Notes: generated by a model from the sequence alone, not told the origin. Positions 7,195 through 15,656 are shown, numbered from the stretch's first letter. The stretch is 64,000 bases of DNA from Firmicutes bacterium UBA4845 (GCA_002399975.1 DHER01000084.1:1-64000), one strand, 5' to 3'. Made by a program: numbers and translations.

Positions 7195-9364
7195 CGTTTT
7201 TCCACTCTCCCTGTAAATTCAATTTAATGAGCTTTGCCCATCGTTTAGCCATATGTATACCTGAATAAAAACCAACATCAGGGCACATGGGTATTGTGTC
7301 GGATATATAATCAGTTGAACCTGCAGAAGACTCATAATTAGTAAGCAATATATCCGGACCATATTTTTTTATATCATGGGTTCTTTTTTCTCTGTCGTAA
7401 TTTTCTTCCATATTAAGGCTTATCCCCAAATTAGTTCTAAATCCAGCATCCTGTGAGAAATTAAGTATTCCTAATTTTACTATTTCCATTCCTATATCCA
7501 GAGCGGTTTTAAGTATCCAATCCAGGCTGTGATTGTAAGTAATAATCATAAGCTTCTTTCCTTCCAAGTATGGACGGAGCATTTTTATTTCTTTGGCATA
7601 TATTTTTTCGTTATCTTGTATGATTTTTTCCGCCTCATCTTTTTTGCCGAAGAAGTTACCTACACTTTCCAACCATTTTTTTGTTTCTTCAAATCCTACA
7701 GGAAATGGTTCATTAAGAAATTTACAACCGTATTTATCAATGAAATAATTTTTAAGGATTTTTCCCGTATAGTCATCGTAGGCTAAAAGATTCAACGGTG
7801 CAGAAAGGAAATTCTCAAGCTTTTCATAGGTTGTTTCGCATAAAAATCTGCAGTTAACTTTAACACCCATGGCATTTAAGAAGCCTTCAATGATTTTAAA
7901 GTTGCTGTTTGTATTCTTAGCAACAACTTTTTCAAATACTACATTAACTGTATTAGCTATGGTTTTTACCCCCTTTTTAATTATTTTTTCCGCCAGAACC
8001 GTATAGCTCATAAGCATGCCTTGAAGGTAGTCTCCTGATATGTTGCCGTCGGTTTTTATTGTTATGATGGGCATGTTATCTTCTTCAAGGTATTTTATTT
8101 TGTCAATGTCGTCGCCGATTATTCCTGAAGGGCAGGAGCTTATAACAATTATTGCCTTGGGCCTTTTTAGTTTGACTTTTTTTACCTTATCTATCAGAAC
8201 CTCCGTTCCTCCAAAAATCATTTCTGCTTCCTTCATATTTGTACATTCAAAGTTTGGTGAAAGGGAAACCGGAAGCAGGGCACCCCTTTCAAAAAGTCCT
8301 CTGCGGCCGGCGGAACTTATGCTTTGATAGGCTAAATAAGCACAGCTTTTAGGAGAATGGGCTACTATAACTGCGTCCCGTATATGTACGCTCATTGATG
8401 CTGCTCCGTTAAATGCACATCCGTGAAGAGGTTCGTCGTTTATAATATTTTTCGACAGATACCGGTTTGGTGATGTTACATCTGTTGGATCCCAATTAAA
8501 TTTTGCCTTCGGTTCGGATGTTGTTTCAGTTTGGGCGGGTGTAGGAGCATAAGTGGTTTTAACTTTGCCCAGGATGGCGCTCTCCAAAGCTTCATCGGTA
8601 AGGGGATTTGCTTTATAGAGCTTGCATCCGCTGACGATTTCTCCTGCAAGTTTTTTAAAGATGCTTCCTATCTCCGAATGCCTGTTTTTTTCAATTAAGG
8701 TCATTCCGGCTTTTTCCGCCGTATCGAATTCACTGCTCCTGGGGATTTCTGCGCAGATTGGCAGTCCAACTGCATTGGCGAATCTGATTACTCCTGCATC
8801 CTCGTTGTCAACATTACGCCTGTTGAATATTATTCCCGCAACTTTTGGAGCAGTTGTATCGAAGTTTGATACTCCACGAAGTATATTGTTTGCTGCATAC
8901 AGAGACATAAATTCTCCCGATGTGACTATAAACACCGTGTCAGCATATTCGTTTCTTATGGGAACGGCAAATCCTCCGCATACTACATCACCCAGTACGT
9001 CATACAGAACCAAGTCGTACTTGCTTCTTATATTGAAATTGTCCAGCAGTTCAAAGGCGGTAATTATACCTCTTCCGGCGCATCCAACCCCGGGTGTTGG
9101 ACCTCCTGCTTCAACACAGCCGGTATTGCCGAATCCGGTATAAAGTATGTCTCCTATTTTATAATCAAGCGGATTGGTTACCTTTATGTAGTCAAGAACT
9201 GTGGTTATTTTCTTCCCGTGCATTAGGAATCTTGTGGAGTCATGCTTCGGGTCACAGCCTATCTGCAATACTTTTTTACCTAAAAGGGAAAGTGATGCGG
9301 ATAAATTGGAGGCTACCGTGGACTTCCCTATTCCTCCTTTGCCATATATGGCAATCTGTTTCAT
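7163..9364 (-). CDS. NifH-like reductase fused to a NifD-like domain
   Basis: A 733-residue fusion. Residues 1-262 are a NifH/BchL/CfbC-type reductase, with P-loop GKGGIGKST (8-16), the two [4Fe-4S] ligands in VGCAGRG (Cys95) and DVVCGGFA (Cys129), and DPKHDST. A Pro/Thr-rich linker (about 263-300) leads to a component 1 domain with cysteines near 316 (HGCAF), 342 (KSCAY) and 411 (SSCPSGIIGDD). Reductase and catalytic subunits are normally separate genes, and their separation is part of the ATP-gated electron cycle, so a fusion is unusual. Start: ATG 9364 has GGAGG 9 bases upstream; an upstream in-frame ATG at 9388 has none. It heads an operon with the overlapping second subunit and the small Cys protein. 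Confidence 0.85.
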   Translation of the reverse strand: MKQIAIYGKGGIGKSTVASNLSASLSLLGKKVLQIGCDPKHDSTRFLMHGKKITTVLDYIKVTNPLDYKIGDILYTGFGNTGCVEAGGPTPGVGCAGRGIITAFELLDNFNIRSKYDLVLYDVLGDVVCGGFAVPIRNEYADTVFIVTSGEFMSLYAANNILRGVSNFDTTAPKVAGIIFNRRNVDNEDAGVIRFANAVGLPICAEIPRSSEFDTAEKAGMTLIEKNRHSEIGSIFKKLAGEIVSGCKLYKANPLTDEALESAILGKVKTTYAPTPAQTETTSEPKAKFNWDPTDVTSPNRYLSKNIINDEPLHGCAFNGAASMSVHIRDAVIVAHSPKSCAYLAYQSISSAGRRGLFERGALLPVSLSPNFECTNMKEAEMIFGGTEVLIDKVKKVKLKRPKAIIVISSCPSGIIGDDIDKIKYLEEDNMPIITIKTDGNISGDYLQGMLMSYTVLAEKIIKKGVKTIANTVNVVFEKVVAKNTNSNFKIIEGFLNAMGVKVNCRFLCETTYEKLENFLSAPLNLLAYDDYTGKILKNYFIDKYGCKFLNEPFPVGFEETKKWLESVGNFFGKKDEAEKIIQDNEKIYAKEIKMLRPYLEGKKLMIITYNHSLDWILKTALDIGMEIVKLGILNFSQDAGFRTNLGISLNMEENYDREKRTHDIKKYGPDILLTNYESSAGSTDYISDTIPMCPDVGFYSGIHMAKRWAKLIKLNLQGEWKNDELLFRKYCP

Positions 9365-9705
9365 ATAATTAATCCTCCATAATTTCATTTAATATATATC
9401 AATAATAACATAAAACCCTTTCCTAAACAAAATTTATTCAAATAAATCTAGATTCACCGTATTATATCATGCTTTGTCATAAACATAAAAATTTTTATTG
9501 AAAGTGCTGTTATCTTTAAAGTTGATATTGACAATACAATTGTTTCGTTGATAAAATAACTGTACAAATAAGTTTAATAAAATATTGTATAACGTGAAGA
9601 TGGAAAGTATAATATATCTATATAAACCGAATTATAATGTGTAAAAATTGCAGTAAAAATGAAGTAATTCTATATTATGATGAATTTGTTTTTTCGGGAG
9701 GTATC
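9365..9705. other. Intergenic region between divergent nitrogenase-like and yitT-like genes
   Basis: AT-rich, with no convincing gene. On the minus strand TATAAT (9466-9461) could be the -10 of the nitrogenase-like operon, with a weak TTTATG -35. On the plus strand TTGACA (9528-9533), 17 bp and ATAAAA could serve the yitT-like gene. Confidence 0.4.
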
Positions 9706-10557
9706 ATGAAAGAAAAGGTCAGGGATTTTATTTTATTAAATGTTGGAATTATAATGGTTTCATCAGGGATGTATTTTTTCCTTATGCCGAACAATCTTGC
9801 AACCGGGGGAGCAAACGGTGCTGCAATAATAATAAACAGGTTTATACCGGGAGTTTCTATAGGTATTATTATGCTCCTTATAAACATTGTACTTTTTTTA
9901 GTTGCCTTTATTTTTATAGGAAACAAGTTTGGAGCCAAGACAATATATGCTAGTCTGGGAGTTTCATTTTTAGTGATGTTTCTTGAAAAAACATTCAAAA
10001 TAAACAGCCCGCTTACAGGAGACTTGTTCATAGAGCTGATATCCGGAATTCTCATATCTGGAATCGGAATGGGGATTGTGTTTAATCAGGATGCTTCAAC
10101 AGGTGGTACGGATATAACGGCAAAAATACTGAATAAATTTTTCAATATAGATATGGGCAAAGGGGTGCTCATGTGTGATTTGTTTATTACTTTGAGTTCG
10201 GCACTTGCTTTTGACCTTAGATTATCAATGTATTCAACAATCGGTGTCATTATAAACGGTTTTGTAATTGATGCGGTTATGGAAGGAATTAATACATCCA
10301 AGCAGGTTGTTATTATCAGCAGTGAATATAAAAAAATAAATGAATTTATAGTAAATGAGCTCAATAGAGGTTCAACGATTTATTATGGCAAAGGCGGATT
10401 TACCTATGATGAGAAAAATATTATAAATGCCGTAGTAGGAAGAAGGGATTTCGCTCATCTTAAAAGATATATAAATGAAGTTGACGATAATGCTTTTTTA
10501 ATTGTTAACAATGTTAGCGAGGTTTTTGGTGACGGGTTCAGGAATATTAAACTTTAA
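9706..10557 (+). CDS. YitT family membrane protein (DUF161 + DUF2179)
   Basis: A 283-residue membrane protein. It has five or six hydrophobic helices in the first 190 residues, including the family signatures PNNLATGGANG and NQDASTGGTDI, then a cytoplasmic DUF2179 domain ending in FGDGFRNIKL. YitT proteins are conserved in Firmicutes and have no settled transport substrate. Start: ATG 9706 has GGGAGG upstream; an earlier in-frame ATG at 9637 lacks one and would add a non-membrane leader. A cobalamin riboswitch on the opposite strand (10620-10765) points into the 3' end of this gene, so antisense transcription across it is possible. Confidence 0.88.
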   Translation: MKEKVRDFILLNVGIIMVSSGMYFFLMPNNLATGGANGAAIIINRFIPGVSIGIIMLLINIVLFLVAFIFIGNKFGAKTIYASLGVSFLVMFLEKTFKINSPLTGDLFIELISGILISGIGMGIVFNQDASTGGTDITAKILNKFFNIDMGKGVLMCDLFITLSSALAFDLRLSMYSTIGVIINGFVIDAVMEGINTSKQVVIISSEYKKINEFIVNELNRGSTIYYGKGGFTYDEKNIINAVVGRRDFAHLKRYINEVDDNAFLIVNNVSEVFGDGFRNIKL

Positions 10558-10619
10558 ACGTAAAATATCAATAGTAGCTGCATCTTCAGGTAATACAACC
10601 TTTTTCAATAATTATGTAT

Positions 10620-10765
10620 CCTCCTTTATGGCAGGTCTCCTGGCTTCAGATCATCATCCTGTTATTACTTTCCTGTTACAGTGGCGGGACCGCACCAGAA
10701 TTTTACCGGTTTTCCCTTTTAATTGTTGTACATATTGGCAGAACCATAAAGTATCAATATTCAAT
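10620..10765 (-). promoter_or_regulatory. Minus-strand cobalamin riboswitch with canonical B12 box
   Basis: Read on the minus strand the order is AAAAGGGAAAACCGGT, GGTGCGGTCCCGCCACTGT, then AGCCAGGAGACCTGCC (10645-10630), the textbook B12 box. AAAGGAGG (10627-10620) follows within a few bases, as in translation-controlling riboswitches. A TTG at 10608 opens a 36-codon frame (MKKVVLPEDAATIDIL...) ending at 10498, of which all but about 17 codons are antisense to yitT. No full gene follows in this direction before the nitrogenase-like operon at 9364. It may be an orphan of a lost gene or an antisense leader. Confidence 0.85.
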
Positions 10766-10885
10766 TTATTTAGATTATTTTCTTGAATTTCTAAAAAATA
10801 ATCCACAAGACGATAGCATATCATGTTATTTAATAAGTTTTTATGATTATATTTTGACATATTATAAACTGGAAAAGGTGGAAAA

Positions 10886-11377
10886 ATGAACATTAAAATT
10901 CGTAAGTATAATGCAGAGGATGTACCCTCGATGATTCGTATATGGAATGAGGTTGTAGAGGAGGGAGATGCCTTTCCCCAAGAGGATTATTTAAATCAGG
11001 AAACAGGCAGGACGTTCTTTAATGAGCAGACTCATTGTGCTGTTGCAGAAGACTGTGAAAGTAAAAAAATATACGGGTTGTATATACTTCATCCCAATAA
11101 TATAGGAAGATGCGGACATATTAGTAATGCTAGTTATGCTGTAGGTTCTAAAAGCAGAGGCCTGCACATTGGAGAAAAGTTAATACAAGACAGTCTTGCT
11201 CAAGCAAAGCAATATGGATTTGCTATTTTACAGTTTAATGCTGTTGTTGCCACAAATACACATGCAAGGCATTTGTATGAATGTCTTGGTTTTGTGCTGC
11301 TTGGAACTATTCCAGGTGGATTTCATATGAAAGATGGGCATTACGAAGACATTTGTCTTTACTATTATCTTCTGTGA
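10886..11377 (+). CDS. GNAT family N-acetyltransferase
   Basis: A 163-residue single-domain GNAT acetyltransferase. The order matches the phosphinothricin/L-methionine-sulfoximine acetyltransferase branch: IRKYNAEDVPSMIRIWNEVV at the start, the acetyl-CoA loop region GSKSRGLHIGEKLI near residue 91, then THARHLYECLGF near 132. Such enzymes transfer acetyl groups to small amines. The substrate cannot be fixed from sequence. AAGGTGG stands upstream of ATG 10886. It is a single gene that diverges from the minus-strand riboswitch and is not linked by operon structure to its neighbours. Confidence 0.85.
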   Translation: MNIKIRKYNAEDVPSMIRIWNEVVEEGDAFPQEDYLNQETGRTFFNEQTHCAVAEDCESKKIYGLYILHPNNIGRCGHISNASYAVGSKSRGLHIGEKLIQDSLAQAKQYGFAILQFNAVVATNTHARHLYECLGFVLLGTIPGGFHMKDGHYEDICLYYYLL

Positions 11378-11611
11378 TTAGAATATTAAGCTGTTGAAGC
11401 ATATAAAAAAATATATATGGTTAATCGTGTTATTCAAACTGATTTACAGTATGTTTCATAGAGTATAATATAGAATACTTAAAAATTGAACGGATAAACT
11501 ATACTTGCTATGACTACATTTTTCCCAGAACTTGTATTCTTTGAAAAATCGAAATATAATCATGGCTATTTTAAATACTATCTAAATTTTATGAAGAAAG
11601 GAAGGATAAAA

Positions 11612-11787
11612 ATGGAGGCACTTAAGAATCTACCTACAGAAAATCCTAAGCAATTAACTTCTTTAATTACATCAAAGAAAAATCAGATAAAGTTAAGGTG
11701 GGTCAAACAGTTGTAATGCCTGCAAATATTCCTCATTCTGTAAAAGCAGCCACAAGGTTTAAAATGTTGTTAACCATTGTAAAGTAA
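11612..11787 (+). pseudogene. Cupin-domain gene remnant
   Basis: A start with a good ribosome binding site (GAAAGGAAGG) encodes MEALKNLPTENPKQLTSL. In another frame the end of a small cupin follows: VGQTVVMPANIPHSV, then FKMLLTIVK and a stop at 11785. The metal-binding middle is gone and the two ends are out of frame, so this is an internally deleted pseudogene of an about 100-residue cupin. The downstream piece still shows the conserved PANIPH motif. Confidence 0.72.
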
Positions 11788-11828
11788 TAATAAAATTGAT
11801 TATACACAAAAGATTTGGCAAAATAATA

Positions 11829-11880
11829 TGACCTATCCCATTTGTTATAGCAATAGCAAACAATAAATGGGGTTAGGTCA
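11829..11880. repeat. Long inverted repeat
   Basis: TGACCTA and CCCATTT pair with AAATGGG and TAGGTCA around a loop of about 21 bases (15-bp stem with one mismatch). No T-run follows on the plus strand. It could be a hairpin element or a weak terminator after the cupin remnant. Confidence 0.55.
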
Positions 11881-11950
11881 GCTATAACAGATTTCCAAGT
11901 TATGTGAACGTTAGGGAAGTCTCCATGGATTAAAGAAATTTAAGTTTATA

Positions 11951-11979
11951 TTGACATGCAAGGTTGCCGCTGATAATAT
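11951..11979 (+). promoter_or_regulatory. SigA-type promoter for the nrdD leader
   Basis: TTGACA (11951-11956), 17-bp spacer, TAATAT (11974-11979). It is 43 bases before the aptamer GGAATC. Confidence 0.75.
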
Positions 11980-12011
11980 ATTATTATAGAGAAATTTAAT
12001 AAAAATAAAAC

Positions 12012-12180
12012 TGTTTAATACGGAATCGGGTGTGAATCCCGGACAATCGGGTTACTGTGTTGCGGAGCAAATCCCACATGTGCCACTGCTTAGGCGGGAA
12101 GGCGGGAAAAGCGATGAAGCTTAGTCAGGATACGTGCTAAATAGGTTATTAGTATTATTTTCCGTCGAAAAATAATGCAG
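12012..12180 (+). promoter_or_regulatory. Cobalamin riboswitch 3 (nrdD-nrdG)
   Basis: GGAATCGGGTGTGAATCCCG, ACAATCGGGTTACTGTGTTG, GCCACTGC, GGGAAGGCGGG, TTAGTCAGGATACGTGC and a CCGTCG-loop hairpin are all present, followed by a terminator. Cobalamin control of a B12-independent ribonucleotide reductase is established for other bacteria: when B12 is available the B12-dependent class II enzyme suffices. This placement is therefore expected. Confidence 0.92.
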
Positions 12181-12202
12181 TAGTATAGATATGTGCTTAT
12201 CA

Positions 12203-12238
12203 GCACCTGTATTTTGTTGGAAAATACAGGTGCTTTTT
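12203..12238 (+). terminator. Riboswitch 3 expression-platform terminator
   Basis: GCACCTGTATTTT pairs with AAAATACAGGTGC, followed by TTTTTAT, 28 bases before nrdD. Confidence 0.88.
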
Positions 12239-12266
12239 ATATCTGCATATAAGGGAGGAGAAATAT

Positions 12267-13484
12267 ATGAATGTAATAAAAAGAGACGGGCGGCTTATAG
12301 ACTACGACAAAAGCAAAATATCAGATGCCATACTTAAGGCGATGAATCATACCGTAAAAGGTCAGGATATTGAGCTTGCAAAGCGGATAGCCCAAGAGAT
12401 TACAGACGGTATAAAAGAAACTGTTTCGGTTGAAGACATACAGGATCTTGTTGAAAAAAAACTAATGGCAAGCAAGAGAAAGGATGTTGCCAAGGAATAT
12501 ATAATTTACAGAGACAAGAGAAACATTGCCAGAGGCAGGAAACAATACGATATATACATGGATATAGTAAATGCGGTTCCCAATGATGTAACCAGGGAAA
12601 ATGCAAATATGAATGCAGATACTCCCGCAGGAATGATGATGAAGTTTGCCAGTGAATCATCAAAACCCTTTGTGGATGACTGTCTGCTGTCGGAACAGTC
12701 CAAAAGTTTCGTAAAAAACAACTATATACATATCCATGACAAGGATTACTATCCTACAAAATCCCTCACCTGTCTGCATCATCCTCTGGACTATATATTG
12801 AAAAACGGTTTCAGGGCAGGACACGGTTCCAGCAGACCTGCCAAAAGAATAGAAACGGCTTCTATAATTGGCTGCATTTCAATGGAACAGATACAGAATG
12901 AAATGCATGGAGGGCAGTCCATACCCGCCTTTGATTTTTATCTTGCACCTTTCGTAAGACTGACATATAAGGAGGAGGTGCAGAAAATAGAAGAACTTTT
13001 AGATATTGATTTAAAAGATTTGTATGATGCAGAAATAGAAGACTATATTGATAAACCTCTGAATGGCTTAAAAGATAATGAAAGATACGTGCAGGAGTCC
13101 ATAAACAATACAGCAAGAAGAGTCCATCAGTCAATGGAAGCATTTATCCACAATATGAACACCATACATTCCAGAGGAGGAAATCAGGTTGTATTCAGCT
13201 CGATAAATTATGGTACGGATACCAGCCCGGAGGGTAGGTGCATTATAAGAGAAGTTATGAAATCCACTTATGAAGGTGTAGGAAATGGAGAAACACCGAT
13301 TTTTCCCATACATATATGGAAGAAAAAAAGAGGGGTGAATTACCTTTCCAAGGATAGAAATTATGATTTGTACAAGTTCTCCTGCCAGGTAACTGCAAGG
13401 AGATTTTTCCCCAACTACCTTAACCTTGATGCTACTTACAACGTTCATGAAGATTGGGATGAGAAGGACCAGCGTCGGTTTTAA
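12267..13484 (+). CDS. nrdD: Anaerobic ribonucleoside-triphosphate reductase, N-terminal part
   Basis: The 405-residue N-terminal part of class III ribonucleotide reductase. An ATP-cone domain occupies about residues 1-90 (IKRDGRLIDYDKSKI). The first half of the catalytic barrel follows, with SLTCLHHPLDY and a GGQSIPAFDF segment. The frame stops at TAA (13482-13484) just before the stretch that in intact enzymes runs on into MGCRTRV. The C-terminal part resumes in the same frame at 13500. The stop therefore splits one coding frame in two by a single codon, probably AAA to TAA judging by intact homologues. GGGAGGAG precedes the ATG. Either two polypeptides assemble, or the gene is inactivated, or the base is an error. 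Confidence 0.85.
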   Translation: MNVIKRDGRLIDYDKSKISDAILKAMNHTVKGQDIELAKRIAQEITDGIKETVSVEDIQDLVEKKLMASKRKDVAKEYIIYRDKRNIARGRKQYDIYMDIVNAVPNDVTRENANMNADTPAGMMMKFASESSKPFVDDCLLSEQSKSFVKNNYIHIHDKDYYPTKSLTCLHHPLDYILKNGFRAGHGSSRPAKRIETASIIGCISMEQIQNEMHGGQSIPAFDFYLAPFVRLTYKEEVQKIEELLDIDLKDLYDAEIEDYIDKPLNGLKDNERYVQESINNTARRVHQSMEAFIHNMNTIHSRGGNQVVFSSINYGTDTSPEGRCIIREVMKSTYEGVGNGETPIFPIHIWKKKRGVNYLSKDRNYDLYKFSCQVTARRFFPNYLNLDATYNVHEDWDEKDQRRF

Positions 13485-13499
13485 AAGGAGGCTGCCACA

Positions 13500-14471
13500 A
13501 TGGGATGCAGAACCAGGGTGTTTGAAGACAGACATGGTGAAAAAACCTCAATAGGCAGGGGAAACCTTTCATTTACCACGATAAATATTGTGAAACTTGC
13601 ATTGGAATGCAGGGATATTGAAAACATAGGAGAGAAGAAAACAGAATTTTTCAAAAAACTTAGGAGATGTATTAATGTTGCCGCCGAACAGCTTTATGAC
13701 AGGTTTGTATTCCAGTGTACAGCCGTAAAAAAACAGTTTCCAATGCTCATGTCCGGAATGTGGATGGGAAGCAGTGGTCTTAAACCGGACGACAAAGTAC
13801 AGAATGTATTGAAACACGGCACTTTGGGTATAGGCTTCATAGGACTGGCAGAAACATTGATAGTCCTTACAGGTCATCATCACGGTGAAGATGAAAAATC
13901 ACAGGAACTGGGTATAGAAATAATAAAATTTATGAATGAAAGAATCCAGGAGAAATCAGAATATTATGATTTAAATTACAGCTTGCTGGCTACACCTGCC
14001 GAAGGGTTAAGCGGAAAATTCGTAAAAGAAGACAGAAAACAATTTGGAAGCATACCTCATGTTACCGACAAAGAATATTATACCAACAGCTCACATGTTC
14101 CTGTATGGTATAAATGTTCTATCGAACACAAGGCAAGGATAGAAGCACCTTATCATGAATATGAAAATGGCGGGCATATATTTTACGTGGAGCTGGACGG
14201 CGATGCCACTCATAATCCTGCTGCTGTAATGCAGACTGTTGATTTGATGGATAAGTACAATATGGTATACGGTTCAGTAAATCATACGAGAAATAGGTGC
14301 AAAGACTGCGGTTATGAAGATGCGTCAGAGAACTTAACCCAGTGCCCTCAGTGTGGAAGCACAGACATTGATACCATTCAAAGGATAACCGGATACCTGG
14401 TTGGAGGTGTTGACAGCTGGAATGAAGCTAAAAAAGCTGAACTAAGTGACAGGGTGAAACACAGCCTATGA
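13500..14471 (+). CDS. nrdD: Anaerobic ribonucleoside-triphosphate reductase, C-terminal part with glycyl radical site
   Basis: 323 residues, in the same frame as the preceding piece and only 15 bases after its TAA. It begins MGCRTRVFEDR, probably the finger loop with the catalytic thiyl-radical cysteine. RGNLSFTTINIV follows, then a Cys4 zinc site (CKDCGY and CPQCGS, about 263-286) and the glycyl radical motif RITGYLVGG near the end. AGGAGG (13486-13491) lies eight bases before ATG 13500, an excellent internal ribosome binding site for an independent start. All catalytic elements expected of the C-terminal half are intact. The ATGA overlap with nrdG is normal for the operon. Confidence 0.85.
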   Translation: MGCRTRVFEDRHGEKTSIGRGNLSFTTINIVKLALECRDIENIGEKKTEFFKKLRRCINVAAEQLYDRFVFQCTAVKKQFPMLMSGMWMGSSGLKPDDKVQNVLKHGTLGIGFIGLAETLIVLTGHHHGEDEKSQELGIEIIKFMNERIQEKSEYYDLNYSLLATPAEGLSGKFVKEDRKQFGSIPHVTDKEYYTNSSHVPVWYKCSIEHKARIEAPYHEYENGGHIFYVELDGDATHNPAAVMQTVDLMDKYNMVYGSVNHTRNRCKDCGYEDASENLTQCPQCGSTDIDTIQRITGYLVGGVDSWNEAKKAELSDRVKHSL

Positions 14472-14989
14472 AAGACGTATTGTATGTTGCTAAAATAGTT
14501 GAAAATACTATTGTGGACGGAGAAGGTTTTAGAACATCTCTTTATTTAAGCGGCTGTGACATATGCTGTGACGGATGTCACAACAAGGGTATCTGGGATA
14601 TTAATTCCGGGCATGCAATGGAGATAAACCGTGTTTTTGAAAAAATCACAGCCTGTTTTACAAACATCACATTTATAGGAGGAGAGCCTATGCTTCAGGC
14701 TCCATCTCTTACAATATTAGCCAGAAAAATCAAAAAATACACCACGAAAAATATTTGGTTATACAGTGGCCATACCTATGAGGAAATAATCGTCAACAAA
14801 GAATATTTGCGGTTATTGAAATATTGTGACGTGCTGGTTGACGGTAAATATGAGAGTAATTTTTTTCAAAACAATCTGAGGTTTAAAGGTTCATCCAATC
14901 AGAGGATAATTGATATCAAAAAAACACTATATACCGGTGAAATAATTTTATGGCAAGGTGAATTTGATTTTTTCAGGAAGACGATATAA
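14468..14989 (+). CDS. nrdG: Anaerobic ribonucleotide reductase-activating protein (radical SAM)
   Basis: A 173-residue radical SAM activase that installs the glycyl radical on NrdD. The cluster motif CxxxCxxC is CDICCDGC near residue 30, followed by HNKGIWD. The SAM-binding FIGGEPM is near residue 73. The ATG overlaps the nrdD stop (ATGA), so it is coupled to the reductase and falls under cobalamin riboswitch 3. That the activase is intact beside an interrupted nrdD argues that the pair is still used, or that the interruption is recent or an artefact. Confidence 0.92.
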   Translation: MKDVLYVAKIVENTIVDGEGFRTSLYLSGCDICCDGCHNKGIWDINSGHAMEINRVFEKITACFTNITFIGGEPMLQAPSLTILARKIKKYTTKNIWLYSGHTYEEIIVNKEYLRLLKYCDVLVDGKYESNFFQNNLRFKGSSNQRIIDIKKTLYTGEIILWQGEFDFFRKTI

Positions 14990-15067
14990 GAAAAGCATCA
15001 TGATAATATGTGTTTTTAACAATAATGGCGAAAATGCACTTTATATAGATATCTGATAAAATTAAAA

Positions 15068-15111
15068 TAAATTAAAGAATTCTGTTTTGAATACATCTGA
15101 TGAGACATTAA
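15068..15111 (+). repeat. Dispersed repeat, copy 1
   Basis: AAATTAAAG...TTGAA.ACATCTG.TGAGACATTAA recurs, diverged, at 18328-18372. Both copies lie within a few hundred bases of cobalamin riboswitch sequence, which suggests old segmental duplication. Confidence 0.6.
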
Positions 15112-15169
15112 CCTACTATCCGAAAATTTAGAAAATTTCAGAAAATTAAATTGAGAGGAGGTGGCTGAG

Positions 15170-15385
15170 GTGAGCGAGTATATCTACATAAGCGGTAGGA
15201 TTGAAGGGATCAGGGAAGGCAAAATTGAGGGAGCTCGTGAAGGTAAGGAAGAAGCTTTTATACAATTAACCAAAAATATGCTGAAAGATGGATTACCCGT
15301 TGAACGTGTCAGCAATATAACAAAATTACCCGTTGAAACAATAATAAAAATAAAAAGAGAAATTGAGCATAATAATAATAACTGA
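15170..15385 (+). pseudogene. C-terminal tail of an Rpn/PD-(D/E)XK transposase-like nuclease
   Basis: A 71-codon frame with the charged EGIREGKIEGAREGKEEA repeat and a small helical tail (DGLPVERVSNITKLP) typical of the C-termini of Rpn family recombination-promoting nucleases. The nuclease domain (PD-(D/E)XK) is missing. AGGAGG (15156-15161) sits eight bases before GTG 15170, which is a better start than the overlapping GTG at 15161. It could still make a 71-residue peptide, but reads as a remnant. A shorter, broken relative lies at 17729-17800. Confidence 0.6.
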
Positions 15386-15423
15386 ACCGAAGTAATGTTA
15401 AACAGTTTTTAATGCATTAATTT

Positions 15424-15457
15424 GTGCCATTGGAATTAATTCAATGGCACTTTTTTT
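15424..15457 (+). terminator. Intrinsic terminator
   Basis: GTGCCATTG pairs perfectly with CAATGGCAC around a 9-base loop, followed by seven T. It closes the nrdG/Rpn-tail region. Confidence 0.88.
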
Positions 15458-15473
15458 AATAGACAATAAGCAC

Positions 15474-15595
15474 TTGACTATGGCTGGGGAACAAAAAACT
15501 GCTTTATTATATATGCCACTGCATATGGAGAAAAGCGGAAAATTTGGTGAAACTGAGTCAGGATACATATTAAATAAGAAGTAAGACAGTTTCAA
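15474..15595 (+). promoter_or_regulatory. Decayed cobalamin riboswitch (half copy)
   Basis: TATGCCACTG, GCGGAAAATTTGGTGAAACTGAGTC and AGGATACATATTAAAT match riboswitch 5 closely. The GGAATC...ACTGTG first half and the CCGTCG hairpin are gone. A TTGACT at 15474 looks like a leftover -35. No terminator follows. It is probably non-functional. Confidence 0.7.
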
Positions 15596-15656
15596 CAAAA
15601 AATTGTTAAAAAATTGAAATCATTTAAATTCCAAATCCGAAAGTTATTGACACAAT

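Noticed and set aside
5902..9364. True nitrogen-fixing nitrogenase
   Set aside because: No nifB, nifE/N, or cofactor-binding His/Cys pair is seen, one ligand Cys is missing and the Fe protein is fused; a nitrogenase-like reductase fits better.
10502..10893. Frames of about 80-94 codons on both strands
   Set aside because: They overlap the minus-strand cobalamin riboswitch and the end of yitT, with no supporting start signals.
11829..11880. Insertion sequence ends
   Set aside because: The inverted repeat is only about 50 bases overall with no transposase or target duplication around it.
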